Source of the DNA: Actinomycetes bacterium
GTDB lineage: Bacteria; Actinomycetota; Acidimicrobiia; Acidimicrobiales; Microtrichaceae
DNA: 9,963 nt
Assembly: GCA_023423475.1 (NCBI GenBank)
Contig: JAFAFN010000117.1
Location: 1-9,963, forward strand
Reading direction: 5' to 3'
Position numbers and translations under genes: made by a program. Shown in pieces: positions 1-6,449 of the stretch. The notes beneath the pieces were generated by a model. That model was given only the letters and a program-made list of their open reading frames with translations, was not told the DNA's origin and ran no database searches. Within the stretch, counting starts at the first letter, position 1. Each line of letters starts with the position of its first letter.

Positions 1-263
1 CCGCCGAGCAGCTCGTCGAGCGCGGCGCCAGCGCGGTGTACTGCGCGGCGACCCATGGCGTGTTCTCCGACCCCGCCATCGAGCGGCTGAAGAACTCCGT
101 GATCGAGAAGGTCGTCGTCACCAACACGCTGCCGCTGCCGCCCTCGAAGCAGATCTACAAGATCGAGGTCCTCTCGGCCGCCGGCATCATCGCCGACGCG
201 ATCGACGCCGTGTTCGAGGAGAGCTCGGTGTCCGAGATCTTCGACGGCCAGAACCAGAGCTGA
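1..263 (+). CDS. prs: Ribose-phosphate pyrophosphokinase, C-terminal part (5' end outside window)
   Basis: Prs makes phosphoribosyl pyrophosphate (PRPP) from ribose-5-phosphate and ATP in the cytoplasm, feeding nucleotide, histidine, tryptophan and NAD synthesis. The reading frame is open from base 3, so only about the last 86 residues are visible. They show the family's AATHGVFSDPAIERL segment, then VVVTNTLPLP, then KIEVLSAAGIIADAI and a short C-terminal helix ending SVSEIFDG, as expected for class I bacterial Prs. The PRPP-binding loop and catalytic residues lie upstream, outside the window, so activity cannot be judged here. The stop is TGA at 261-263. Position before rplY and pth matches the conserved glmU-prs-ctc-pth order of Gram-positive bacteria, which supports the call. 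A 217-bp gap with its own candidate promoter follows, so prs need not be co-transcribed with rplY. Confidence 0.95.
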   Translation, partial: AEQLVERGASAVYCAATHGVFSDPAIERLKNSVIEKVVVTNTLPLPPSKQIYKIEVLSAAGIIADAIDAVFEESSVSEIFDGQNQS

Positions 264-272
264 CCGACACCA

Positions 273-291
273 CGGGCCGGCCGCCCGCCGG
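273..291 (+). terminator. Weak GC-rich hairpin after prs
   Basis: Ten bases after the prs stop codon two alternative short stems can form in a GC run: CGGGC/GCCCG (273-277 with 283-287) and CCGGC/GCCGG (277-281 with 287-291), each 5 bp with a 5-base loop. No T tract follows. Short stems of this type arise easily by chance in sequence this GC-rich, so this is only a candidate terminator. Confidence 0.2.
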
Positions 292-315
292 ACGAGCGCC
301 CGACCGGGACGTCGT

Positions 316-346
316 CTGGCACCGCATCGTCGGCCACCGGTAGAGT
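316..346 (+). promoter_or_regulatory. Candidate promoter for rplY(-pth-mfd)
   Basis: TAGAGT at 341-346 fits the actinobacterial TAnnnT -10 consensus, and the identical hexamer lies in front of ino1 in this window (7810-7815). CTGGCA at 316-321 matches TTGACA at four of six positions, but the 19-base spacer is long, so the -35 call is weak. A start about 7-9 bases downstream would give a leader of roughly 125 bases before the rplY ATG, unlike the two leaderless-type promoters further on. An interrupted palindrome, CGGTCC-G-GGACCG (354-366), sits at the expected transcription start and could be an operator, or chance. Confidence 0.45.
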
Positions 347-402
347 CGACGTTCGGTCCGGGACCGGTCGCGCGCCCGTGGCGTCGATCGCCCCCGACCT
401 GC

Positions 403-468
403 GCCAGTCAACGGACTGGCCGTCCGTACGCCAGTCGAACCCGCCGAGCACGTCCGTGCCGGCAGTCC
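403..468 (+). promoter_or_regulatory. Repeat-rich rplY leader with competing stem-loops
   Basis: The untranslated stretch before rplY holds a central segment, ACGGACTGGC (411-420), whose parts are perfectly complementary to five nearby segments: GCCAGTC at 403-409 and again at 430-436, GTCCGT at 422-427 and again at 452-457, and CAGTCC at 463-468. The stem 403-409/414-420 has a tetraloop AACG; the stems with 422-427 and 430-436 have loops of 5 and 9 bases. They share one arm, so they exclude one another. The 463-468 partner ends two bases before the Shine-Dalgarno. The segments 421-436 and 451-467 are also an imperfect direct repeat 30 bases apart. A regulatory RNA or repeated operator is an inference; the pairings are seen directly. 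Confidence 0.35.
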
Positions 469-469
469 C

Positions 470-474
470 AGGAG
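470..474 (+). promoter_or_regulatory. Shine-Dalgarno site of rplY
   Basis: AGGAG lies six bases before the ATG at 481. It is the only well-placed classical ribosome-binding site I see at a gene start in this window, and it fixes the rplY start. The other starts either overlap the upstream gene, lack a clear Shine-Dalgarno, or appear leaderless. Confidence 0.75.
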
Positions 475-480
475 TCCCCC

Positions 481-1089
481 ATGTCCGAGGTCACCCTCAC
501 CGCCGAGACCGGCCGCACGACCGGCACCCGCCCTTCGCGCCGCCTGCGTGCCGAAGGTCGAATCCCGGGCGTCATCTACGGAGCTGGCCAGCCGGCCACG
601 CAGGTGACCTTCCTCCGGGCCGACCTGCGCACCGCGCTCAGCACCGACGCCGGCCGCAACGCCCTGGTGAAGATCGACGTCGACGGCGACAAGGTCCTGG
701 CCGTGGTGAAGGAGCTCCAGCGCCACCCGGTGCGTCGTGACGTCACCCACGTCGACTTCCTGAAGATCGACCCCAACACGCCGATCGAGCTCGACATCCC
801 GATCCGTCTCGTCGGCGAGGCCAAGAAGGTCACCGTGAACGGCGGCATGACCGAGCAGCGCATTGCCTCGCTGCACGTCCGGGTGCGCCCCGACGACATC
901 CCGAACGCGATCGAGGTCGACATCTCCGAGATGACCCTCGACAAGTCGCTCCTGGTCAAGGACCTCGTGCTGCCCGAGGGCACCGAGTCGCTGTCCGAGC
1001 CCCAGCAGGCCGTCGTGACCGCCGAGCTGACCCGTGCCGCCGTGACGTCCCGCTCCGAGGACGAGGCGGAAGAGGCTCCGGCCGAGTGA
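481..1089 (+). CDS. rplY: 50S ribosomal protein L25 / general stress protein Ctc
   Basis: This is the long, two-domain (CTC/TL5-type) form of ribosomal protein L25, which binds 5S rRNA in the large subunit. At 202 residues it has the family's usual length. The N-terminal L25 domain (about 1-95) has the hallmarks GTRPSRRLRAEGRIPGVIYG, the VVKELQRHPV strand and DVTHVDFLKID. The C-terminal TL5-type beta domain follows (about 96-185, ending DLVLPEGTESL). A short acidic tail (SEDEAEEAPAE) closes the protein, as is common in actinobacterial homologues. The ATG is set by AGGAG six bases upstream. The pth start follows 14 bases after the stop, so the two genes are probably co-transcribed, and pth overlaps mfd. 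In Bacillus the homologue ctc is stress-induced. Here the repeat-rich leader is the obvious place to look for control. Confidence 0.96.
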   Translation: MSEVTLTAETGRTTGTRPSRRLRAEGRIPGVIYGAGQPATQVTFLRADLRTALSTDAGRNALVKIDVDGDKVLAVVKELQRHPVRRDVTHVDFLKIDPNTPIELDIPIRLVGEAKKVTVNGGMTEQRIASLHVRVRPDDIPNAIEVDISEMTLDKSLLVKDLVLPEGTESLSEPQQAVVTAELTRAAVTSRSEDEAEEAPAE

Positions 1090-1102
1090 TCCCCTCGCGA
1101 CC

Positions 1103-1735
1103 GTGATCGGTTCCCGGTCACGACGCTCCGATCGCAAGGAGTACGGCGGGACCCCGTGGGACCTGCTCGTGGTCGGTCTCGGCAACCCGGGCGATCGCTA
1201 CGCGAACACACGGCACAACGTGGGTGCCGACACCGTCGCGCTGCTGGCGTCGCGCCACGGTGAGCGGCTGCGTCCCGACCGACGGGCATCGGCGCTGGTC
1301 GCCGAGCTGCGGATGGACGGGGCGAGGGTCGCAGTGGCGTTCCCGACGACGTGGATGAACGAGTCGGGCCAGGCGGTCGGGCCGCTCGTCGAGCGCTACG
1401 GGATCGACGACTGGGCTCGCCTCGTCGTGGTCCACGACGAGCTCGACCTGCCGTCGGGTCGCACCAAGGTGAAGCTCGGCGGCGGGCTCGCGGGGCACAA
1501 CGGCCTGCGTTCGATCACCCAGCACCTGCACACCCAGGACTACGCACGGGTGCGCATCGGCGTGGGGCGACCGCCGGGTGGCGCCGAGCGCGGCGCGGAC
1601 TGGGTCCTGTCGAAGGTCCCCTCTGCACAGCGCGTCGAGCTCGACATCGCGATCGAGCACGCCGCCGACGCGGTCGAGCTCATCCGCTCCGGCGGAGTTG
1701 ACGCCGCCATGCAGCACTACAACCAGTCGACATGA
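1103..1735 (+). CDS. pth: Peptidyl-tRNA hydrolase
   Basis: Pth is a cytoplasmic esterase that frees tRNA from peptidyl-tRNAs dropped by stalled ribosomes; it is essential in many bacteria. The sequence has the full active-site set: GLGNPG (25-30), NTRHNVG with catalytic His38, TTWMNESG with Asn86, VVHDELDLP with Asp112, and GGGLAGHNGLRSI with Asn133, then RVRIGVGRPPG. From GTG 1103 it is 210 residues, about 18 longer at the N-terminus than typical family members, which begin just before the LLVVGLGNPG strand. I see no better in-frame ATG, GTG or TTG: an AAGGAG at 1136-1141 stands before a GTG (1156) that is out of frame. The true start is therefore uncertain. The stop overlaps the mfd start by ATGA (1732-1735), so translational coupling is likely. 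Confidence 0.94.
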   Translation: MIGSRSRRSDRKEYGGTPWDLLVVGLGNPGDRYANTRHNVGADTVALLASRHGERLRPDRRASALVAELRMDGARVAVAFPTTWMNESGQAVGPLVERYGIDDWARLVVVHDELDLPSGRTKVKLGGGLAGHNGLRSITQHLHTQDYARVRIGVGRPPGGAERGADWVLSKVPSAQRVELDIAIEHAADAVELIRSGGVDAAMQHYNQST

Positions 1736-4700
1736 GCGTCCCGGGCCCCACGGCATCCCCCCGTCCTCACACGCCGACCCCGCCGCTCGCGCCGCTGCTG
1801 CCGCTGCTGCGCGACGAACCAGGGCTGGTCGCCGCGCTCGGTCGATCGTCGACCGTGCTCGTCGTGCCGGAGGCTGCTCGAGCCGTCTCGGTCGCGGGTC
1901 TGGTCGAGCTGTCGCGCCGGCGGCCGATGGTCGTGGCGGTGCCGACGGTCGCAGAGGCCGAGCGGCTCGCCTCGGACCTGGGCGAGTACCTGCCCGACGG
2001 CTCCGTCGAGCTGTTCCCCGCGTGGGAGACCCTGCCGTTCGAGCGTGTCAGCCCCTCGATCGAGACGATGGGGCGGCGGCTCCGCACGCTCTGGCGGCTC
2101 CGCAACGGCGACGACTCCCTCGCCGTCGTGATCGCGCCGGCCAGGGCCCTGGTGCAGCGTCTCGGCCCCCACGTCGAGGACGTCGACCCGATCACCATCC
2201 GATCGGGCGAACAGGTCGACTCACACGCACTGGTCGAGTCCCTCGTTCGCTCCGGCTACCGCCGCGAGTACCAGGTCGAGCACCGCGGCGAGCTCGCCGT
2301 GCGTGGCTCGATCATCGACGTGTTCCCGTCGACGGCCGACGCACCGGTCCGCATCGACCTGTGGGGCGATGACGTCGAACGGCTCTGCGAGTTCTCGGTC
2401 GCGGACCAGCGGGCGACCGTCGACCTGGAGCAGATCGACATCTTCGCCGCTCGCGAGCTGCTCCCGACCGACGAGGTCGCCGAACGCGCCCGATCACTGG
2501 TGGCATCGCAGCCCTGGGGCCGGGAGCAGTGGCAGCGACTCGCGGACGGCGAGGTGTTCGAGGGCATGGAGGCCTGGCTCGCCTGGCTGGCCGACCGCGA
2601 GCACGTCCTGTTCGACCTGGTGCCCGACACCGCGCAGATCCTCCTGGTCGAACCGCGTCGGCTGCGCGACCGGGCCGGTGACATCGCCGCAGAAGAGGCC
2701 GACCTGGGCGCGTCGCTGGCTCGCACCTGGGGCCTGAGCAGCGGTGACGACGACGAGCTGGACCTGCCGCGCCTGCACGTCGAGTTCGACCGGCTGCTCC
2801 AGCACACCGGTGCGCCGGTGTGGTCCGTGCTGAACGTGCCCGACGCTCCTGAGTCACCCGCGGTCACCGCGCTGGCGTGGCCGCCGGCCGTCGGCGAGGG
2901 TGCGGCGCTCGTGGGGCAGCTGCGCCAAGTGATCAACGACGGCTACTCGGTCGTGATCTGCGCCGACGGCGAGGGCTCGGCGTCGCGCATCGACAAGCTG
3001 CTCAACGAGCAGGGCTTCTCGTTCCCGGTGCACGCCACGCCGGCCGAGCTCGCCGCGGCGGCCCGCCGTCTGCGGGAGCCCGGCGGCGACATCGTCGTCG
3101 CGCCGCTCGAGCGGGGCTGCATCATGCCGGCCATCAAGCTGGCCGTGCTGGCCGAGGCCGACCTGACCGGCCGCCGCCGCACCCACCGACCCGCGCGAGC
3201 ACCCCGACGGGATGCCCAGCGCTTCTTCGAGGACCTCAAGGTCGGCGACCACGTCGTGCACCAGGTGCACGGCGTCGCCCGCTTCGACGGCATGGTCAAG
3301 CGCGCCATGGGCGGCGTCGAACGGGACTACCTGCTGCTCGAGTACAAGGGCGGCGACAAGCTCTACGTCCCGTCGGACCAGATCGACACGATCCGGTTGT
3401 ACTCCGGCGGCGAGACACCGCGGCTCAACAAGATGGGCGGTGCGGACTTCTCCCGCACGAAGGCCAAGGTGCGCTCCGCGGTCGCCGAGATCGCGCAGGA
3501 GCTCGTGGTCCTCTACCAGACCCGTCTGGCCATGCCCGGCCACGCCTTCGCGCCGGACACACCGTGGCAGCGAGAGATGGAGCTCGCCTTCCCGTTCCAG
3601 GAGACCGTCGACCAGCTGAGCGCGATCGAGGCGGTCAAGGGCGACATGGAGTCGTCGGTGCCGATGGACCGCCTGGTCTGCGGTGACGTCGGCTTCGGCA
3701 AGACCGAGGTCGCCATCCGCGCCGCGTTCAAGGCCGTGCAGGACGGTCGACAGGTCGCCGTGCTGGTCCCGACCACGCTGCTGGCGCAGCAGCACTTCCA
3801 GACGTTCTCGGAGCGCTTCGCCGGGTTCCCCGTCCGGGTCGAGGTGCTCTCGCGCTTCCTGACCGCGGCGCAGGCCCGCTCGGTGACGGACCGCCTCCGC
3901 TCGGGAGAGGTCGACATCGTCGTGGGCACGCACCGGTTGCTCTCCGGCGACATCGAGTTCAAGCGGCTCGGACTGCTCGTGGTCGACGAGGAGCAGCGCT
4001 TCGGTGTCTCCCACAAGGAGGCGATCAAGCAGTTCCGCGCCGAGGTCGACGTCCTCACGCCGACCGCCACGCCGATCCCCCGCACGCTCGAGATGAGCCT
4101 CACGGGCATCCGTGACCTGTCGCTGCTCAACACGCCGCCCGCGGCGCGCCAGCCGATCCTCACCTACGTCGGCGAGTACGACGAGCGCGCGGTCACCGAG
4201 GCCATCCGGCGGGAGCTCCTGCGCGAGGGGCAGGTCTTCTACGTCCACAACCGCGTGCGTGACATCGAGTCGCAGGCGGCCCGCATCCGCGAGCTCGTGC
4301 CCGAGGCGCGGGTCGCCATCGCACACGGTCAGATGGACGAGGGCAGCCTCGAGAAGGTGGTGATGGAGTTCTGGGAGGGCGAGTACGACGTGCTCGTGTG
4401 CACCACCATCATCGAGTCGGGCATCGACATGCCGACGGTGAACACCCTCGTCGTCGAGCGGGCCGACCTGTTGGGGCTCGGTCAGCTGCACCAGCTGCGT
4501 GGACGCGTCGGGCGCGCCGGCCAGCGCGCGTACGCCTACCTCTTCTTCCCCCAGGCCCGTCAGCTCTCCGAAGAGGCCTACGAGCGCCTGAAGACGATCG
4601 GCGAGGCCACCGAGCTCGGCTCCGGGTTCCGCATCGCCATGCGCGACCTCGAGATCCGCGGCGCCGGCAACCTGCTGGGCACCGGTCAGTCGGGCCACGT

Positions 4701-5250
4701 CGCCGCGGTCGGCTACGACCTGTACGTGCAGATGGTCAACGAGGCGATCTCGCAGCTCAACGGCGAGACGGTCGAAGAACCCGACGAGATCACCCTCGAG
4801 CTGCCGATGCCGGCGTTCCTGCCGCCGGACTACGTCGAACGCGACGACGTGCGACTCGATGCGTACCGCCGGCTCGCCGCGGTCACCTCGCAGGGCGACG
4901 TCGACGACATCGAGGGCGAGTGGCTCGACCGGTTCGGACCGATCCCCGAACCGGCCGCGGCGCTCGTGCAGGTCGCACGTCTGCGCGCCGAGTGCGTGCG
5001 CGTCGGGGTCACCGACGTGACCGTCACGAAGAACCCTGCGCTCTCCGGCGGCGGGCTCGTGGCGAGCATCTCGCCGATCACGCTGCCCCAGTCCAAGCAG
5101 ATGCGCCTCGAGCGGCTCCACAAGGGCTCGACGTACCGCGACGCCGACCGCGAGCTGCGACTCAAGGTGTCGGGCGGACCGGCGGTCGCCGCCGACATCG
5201 CCGCAGCGCTGCGCGAGCTCGTGCCCGAGGCGGCGCCCGCTCCCGCCTGA
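1732..5250 (+). CDS. mfd: Transcription-repair coupling factor Mfd
   Basis: Mfd is a DNA translocase that pushes or removes RNA polymerase stalled at lesions and recruits UvrA, starting transcription-coupled nucleotide excision repair. All regions are present in 1172 residues, a normal length. A UvrB-like N-terminal module includes [18 protein letters not shown] and IIDVFP (175-199) and carries no intact Walker A. The CarD-like RNA-polymerase-interaction domain starts at [12 protein letters not shown] (503 on). The translocase has Walker [10 protein letters not shown] (651-659), DEEQ box (752-755), TATPIPRT (778-785) and motif [15 protein letters not shown] (918-930). The TRCF autoinhibitory domain runs from about 1020 ([14 protein letters not shown]) to the end. 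The ATG overlaps the pth stop as ATGA, implying translational coupling. Nothing looks broken; motif III context reads LTPTATP where LTMSATP or LTLTATP is more usual. Confidence 0.98.
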   Translation: MSVPGPTASPRPHTPTPPLAPLLPLLRDEPGLVAALGRSSTVLVVPEAARAVSVAGLVELSRRRPMVVAVPTVAEAERLASDLGEYLPDGSVELFPAWETLPFERVSPSIETMGRRLRTLWRLRNGDDSLAVVIAPARALVQRLGPHVEDVDPITIRSGEQVDSHALVESLVRSGYRREYQVEHRGELAVRGSIIDVFPSTADAPVRIDLWGDDVERLCEFSVADQRATVDLEQIDIFAARELLPTDEVAERARSLVASQPWGREQWQRLADGEVFEGMEAWLAWLADREHVLFDLVPDTAQILLVEPRRLRDRAGDIAAEEADLGASLARTWGLSSGDDDELDLPRLHVEFDRLLQHTGAPVWSVLNVPDAPESPAVTALAWPPAVGEGAALVGQLRQVINDGYSVVICADGEGSASRIDKLLNEQGFSFPVHATPAELAAAARRLREPGGDIVVAPLERGCIMPAIKLAVLAEADLTGRRRTHRPARAPRRDAQRFFEDLKVGDHVVHQVHGVARFDGMVKRAMGGVERDYLLLEYKGGDKLYVPSDQIDTIRLYSGGETPRLNKMGGADFSRTKAKVRSAVAEIAQELVVLYQTRLAMPGHAFAPDTPWQREMELAFPFQETVDQLSAIEAVKGDMESSVPMDRLVCGDVGFGKTEVAIRAAFKAVQDGRQVAVLVPTTLLAQQHFQTFSERFAGFPVRVEVLSRFLTAAQARSVTDRLRSGEVDIVVGTHRLLSGDIEFKRLGLLVVDEEQRFGVSHKEAIKQFRAEVDVLTPTATPIPRTLEMSLTGIRDLSLLNTPPAARQPILTYVGEYDERAVTEAIRRELLREGQVFYVHNRVRDIESQAARIRELVPEARVAIAHGQMDEGSLEKVVMEFWEGEYDVLVCTTIIESGIDMPTVNTLVVERADLLGLGQLHQLRGRVGRAGQRAYAYLFFPQARQLSEEAYERLKTIGEATELGSGFRIAMRDLEIRGAGNLLGTGQSGHVAAVGYDLYVQMVNEAISQLNGETVEEPDEITLELPMPAFLPPDYVERDDVRLDAYRRLAAVTSQGDVDDIEGEWLDRFGPIPEPAAALVQVARLRAECVRVGVTDVTVTKNPALSGGGLVASISPITLPQSKQMRLERLHKGSTYRDADRELRLKVSGGPAVAADIAAALRELVPEAAPAPA

Positions 5251-5258
5251 GCGCCGCC
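5229..5258 (+). terminator. Perfect 8-bp inverted repeat spanning the mfd stop codon
   Basis: GGCGGCGC (5229-5236) and GCGCCGCC (5251-5258) are exact reverse complements separated by 14 bases that contain the mfd TGA. The stem is entirely G/C and no T tract follows. It lies between mfd and the next promoter, where a terminator or processing hairpin would be expected. Chance pairing in GC-rich sequence is the main alternative. Confidence 0.35.
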
Positions 5259-5291
5259 CCATCCGGGTTCGGTCGGAGCCGCGCCGCGACC

Positions 5292-5297
5292 TAGCAT
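5292..5297 (+). promoter_or_regulatory. Candidate -10 box, leaderless-type start of the lipoprotein-mazG pair
   Basis: TAGCAT fits TAnnnT and ends exactly eight bases before the ATG at 5306. Transcription would begin at or within a few bases of the start codon, and no Shine-Dalgarno is present in the 55-bp gap. This is the usual geometry of leaderless transcripts in Actinobacteria. No convincing -35 is seen 17-18 bases upstream (TTCGGT at 5268-5273 is poor). The same spacing recurs before ino1. Confidence 0.6.
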
Positions 5298-5305
5298 CCG
5301 GGACC

Positions 5306-6448
5306 ATGCGCACGTCGCTCCACCTCCGTCCCGTCCGCTCGCTGTCGATCCTCGCCGCCACCGCTGCGTTCGCGCTGGCCGCATCGTCGTGCGGCACCAC
5401 CGCCGACACCACGGCGGCGACCGTCGGTGACCGGACGATCTCGATCGACGACGTGAACGAGATCATCGACGAGCCGGCGATCGTCGGCACCGGTGCCGAG
5501 GCCGTCACCGAGAGCCGCCAGCCCGGTGACCTGGCCCGCTCGGCGCTGATGTACGAGATCCAGCGTCTGGCCTGGGTCGAGGAGGCCGAGCGGTGGGGCA
5601 TCGACCTCGACGAGGAGGACCGCACCGAGGCCGAGGCCCAGCTCGACGCCCAGCTGCTGCAGGCCGGGGTCGAGCTCAGCCCGTCGGCCCGAGAGGGTGC
5701 GGTCGACTCCTCGGTCGCCCAGAACGCGCTCCTGGTCCGCTGGGCCGAGATCGATCCGAGCTCGGACGAGGACCTGCGTCTGGTCTACGAGGGTGCTCCC
5801 TCGCGCTGGCGCACGTGGTGCCTGACCGTCGTCGCGGTCGGCCCCGAGGACGAGGACCGTGTCGAGTCGCTGCTCGACGACGGCGTGGCACTGGGCGACG
5901 TGGCCGAGCGGGTCGAGCTCGCCGAGCTGGTCGCCACACCCGACGAGTGCTTCGCCGGCAGCGAGCTGCCGCCCGAGCTCGAGACCGCCGCCCGCGAGGC
6001 CGGCGAGCGCGGGGCCCGTGGCGCACGTCCGGCACCGGTGCCGACGAACCTCGGCGGCGGCGAGGGCCTGCTCTTCTTCGAGGTCCATCGGGCGACGGCG
6101 CCGTCGTTCGAGGAGTCGCGGGACGTCGTCGCACAGGTGGCCGCCGGGCTGGCGAACGCGGTCGAGCAGCTCGCCTCGCTGAGCGCCATCGGCGCCGACG
6201 CGACCGACGCCGAGCTGCAGCAGGCACAGCAGGTCCAGCAGGAGGCGGTCGGCGTGCTGACGGGCTGGGTCGAGGAGCGCATGCGCTCCGCCGTGGTCAA
6301 CCCCCGCTACGGTTCCGGCGTCGTCGGCGGCGGATCCTCGGTCGACGCCACGCTGCGCATCGCTCCGCCGGCTGCCCCGCTGCAGCCCGCGGGCGAGCTG
6401 CTCTCGTCGTTGGAGGGGCTCGAGCTCGACCCGACCGCCGGCGGTTGA
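5306..6448 (+). CDS. Putative lipoprotein, diverged SurA/parvulin-like foldase
   Basis: The N-terminus is a typical export signal: MRTSLHLRPVRS, a hydrophobic stretch (about 13-27), then AASSC with the acceptor Cys29, a lipobox with Ala instead of the commoner Leu at -3. The mature protein should be anchored to the outer face of the membrane. After it come AATVGDRTISIDDVNEII (a SurA_N-like opening), an acidic helical region (about 65-160), and a parvulin-like stretch from WCLTVVAV (171-178) through VPTNLGGGEGLLFFEVHRATAPSFEE. The fold is inferred from this pattern; the peptidyl-prolyl isomerase site is not convincingly conserved, so activity is doubtful. Cys172 and Cys215, the only other cysteines, could form a disulfide. 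A Gln/Glu-rich helix and a Gly/Pro/Ala-rich tail end the 380-residue protein. One base separates its stop from the next gene, so the two are an operon. Confidence 0.72.
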   Translation: MRTSLHLRPVRSLSILAATAAFALAASSCGTTADTTAATVGDRTISIDDVNEIIDEPAIVGTGAEAVTESRQPGDLARSALMYEIQRLAWVEEAERWGIDLDEEDRTEAEAQLDAQLLQAGVELSPSAREGAVDSSVAQNALLVRWAEIDPSSDEDLRLVYEGAPSRWRTWCLTVVAVGPEDEDRVESLLDDGVALGDVAERVELAELVATPDECFAGSELPPELETAAREAGERGARGARPAPVPTNLGGGEGLLFFEVHRATAPSFEESRDVVAQVAAGLANAVEQLASLSAIGADATDAELQQAQQVQQEAVGVLTGWVEERMRSAVVNPRYGSGVVGGGSSVDATLRIAPPAAPLQPAGELLSSLEGLELDPTAGG

Positions 6449-6449
6449 C

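Noticed and set aside
378..740. Open + strand frame starting in the rplY leader (possible leader peptide)
   Set aside because: It has no ribosome-binding site, runs 87 codons into rplY in another frame, and its Arg/Pro-rich translation is typical of off-frame GC-rich sequence.
1732..5250. Possible loss of function in Mfd because the N-terminal UvrB-like module lacks a Walker A motif
   Set aside because: Absence of that motif is normal for Mfd; the ATPase motifs are in the C-terminal translocase and are intact.
2854..5625. Very long open frame (923 codons) on the minus strand opposite mfd
   Set aside because: It is antisense to a clear Mfd and runs across the gap into the next gene. GC-rich DNA with GC-ending codons leaves few stops on the opposite strand; the translation is low-complexity (R, D, L, H, G rich) and shows no family motif.
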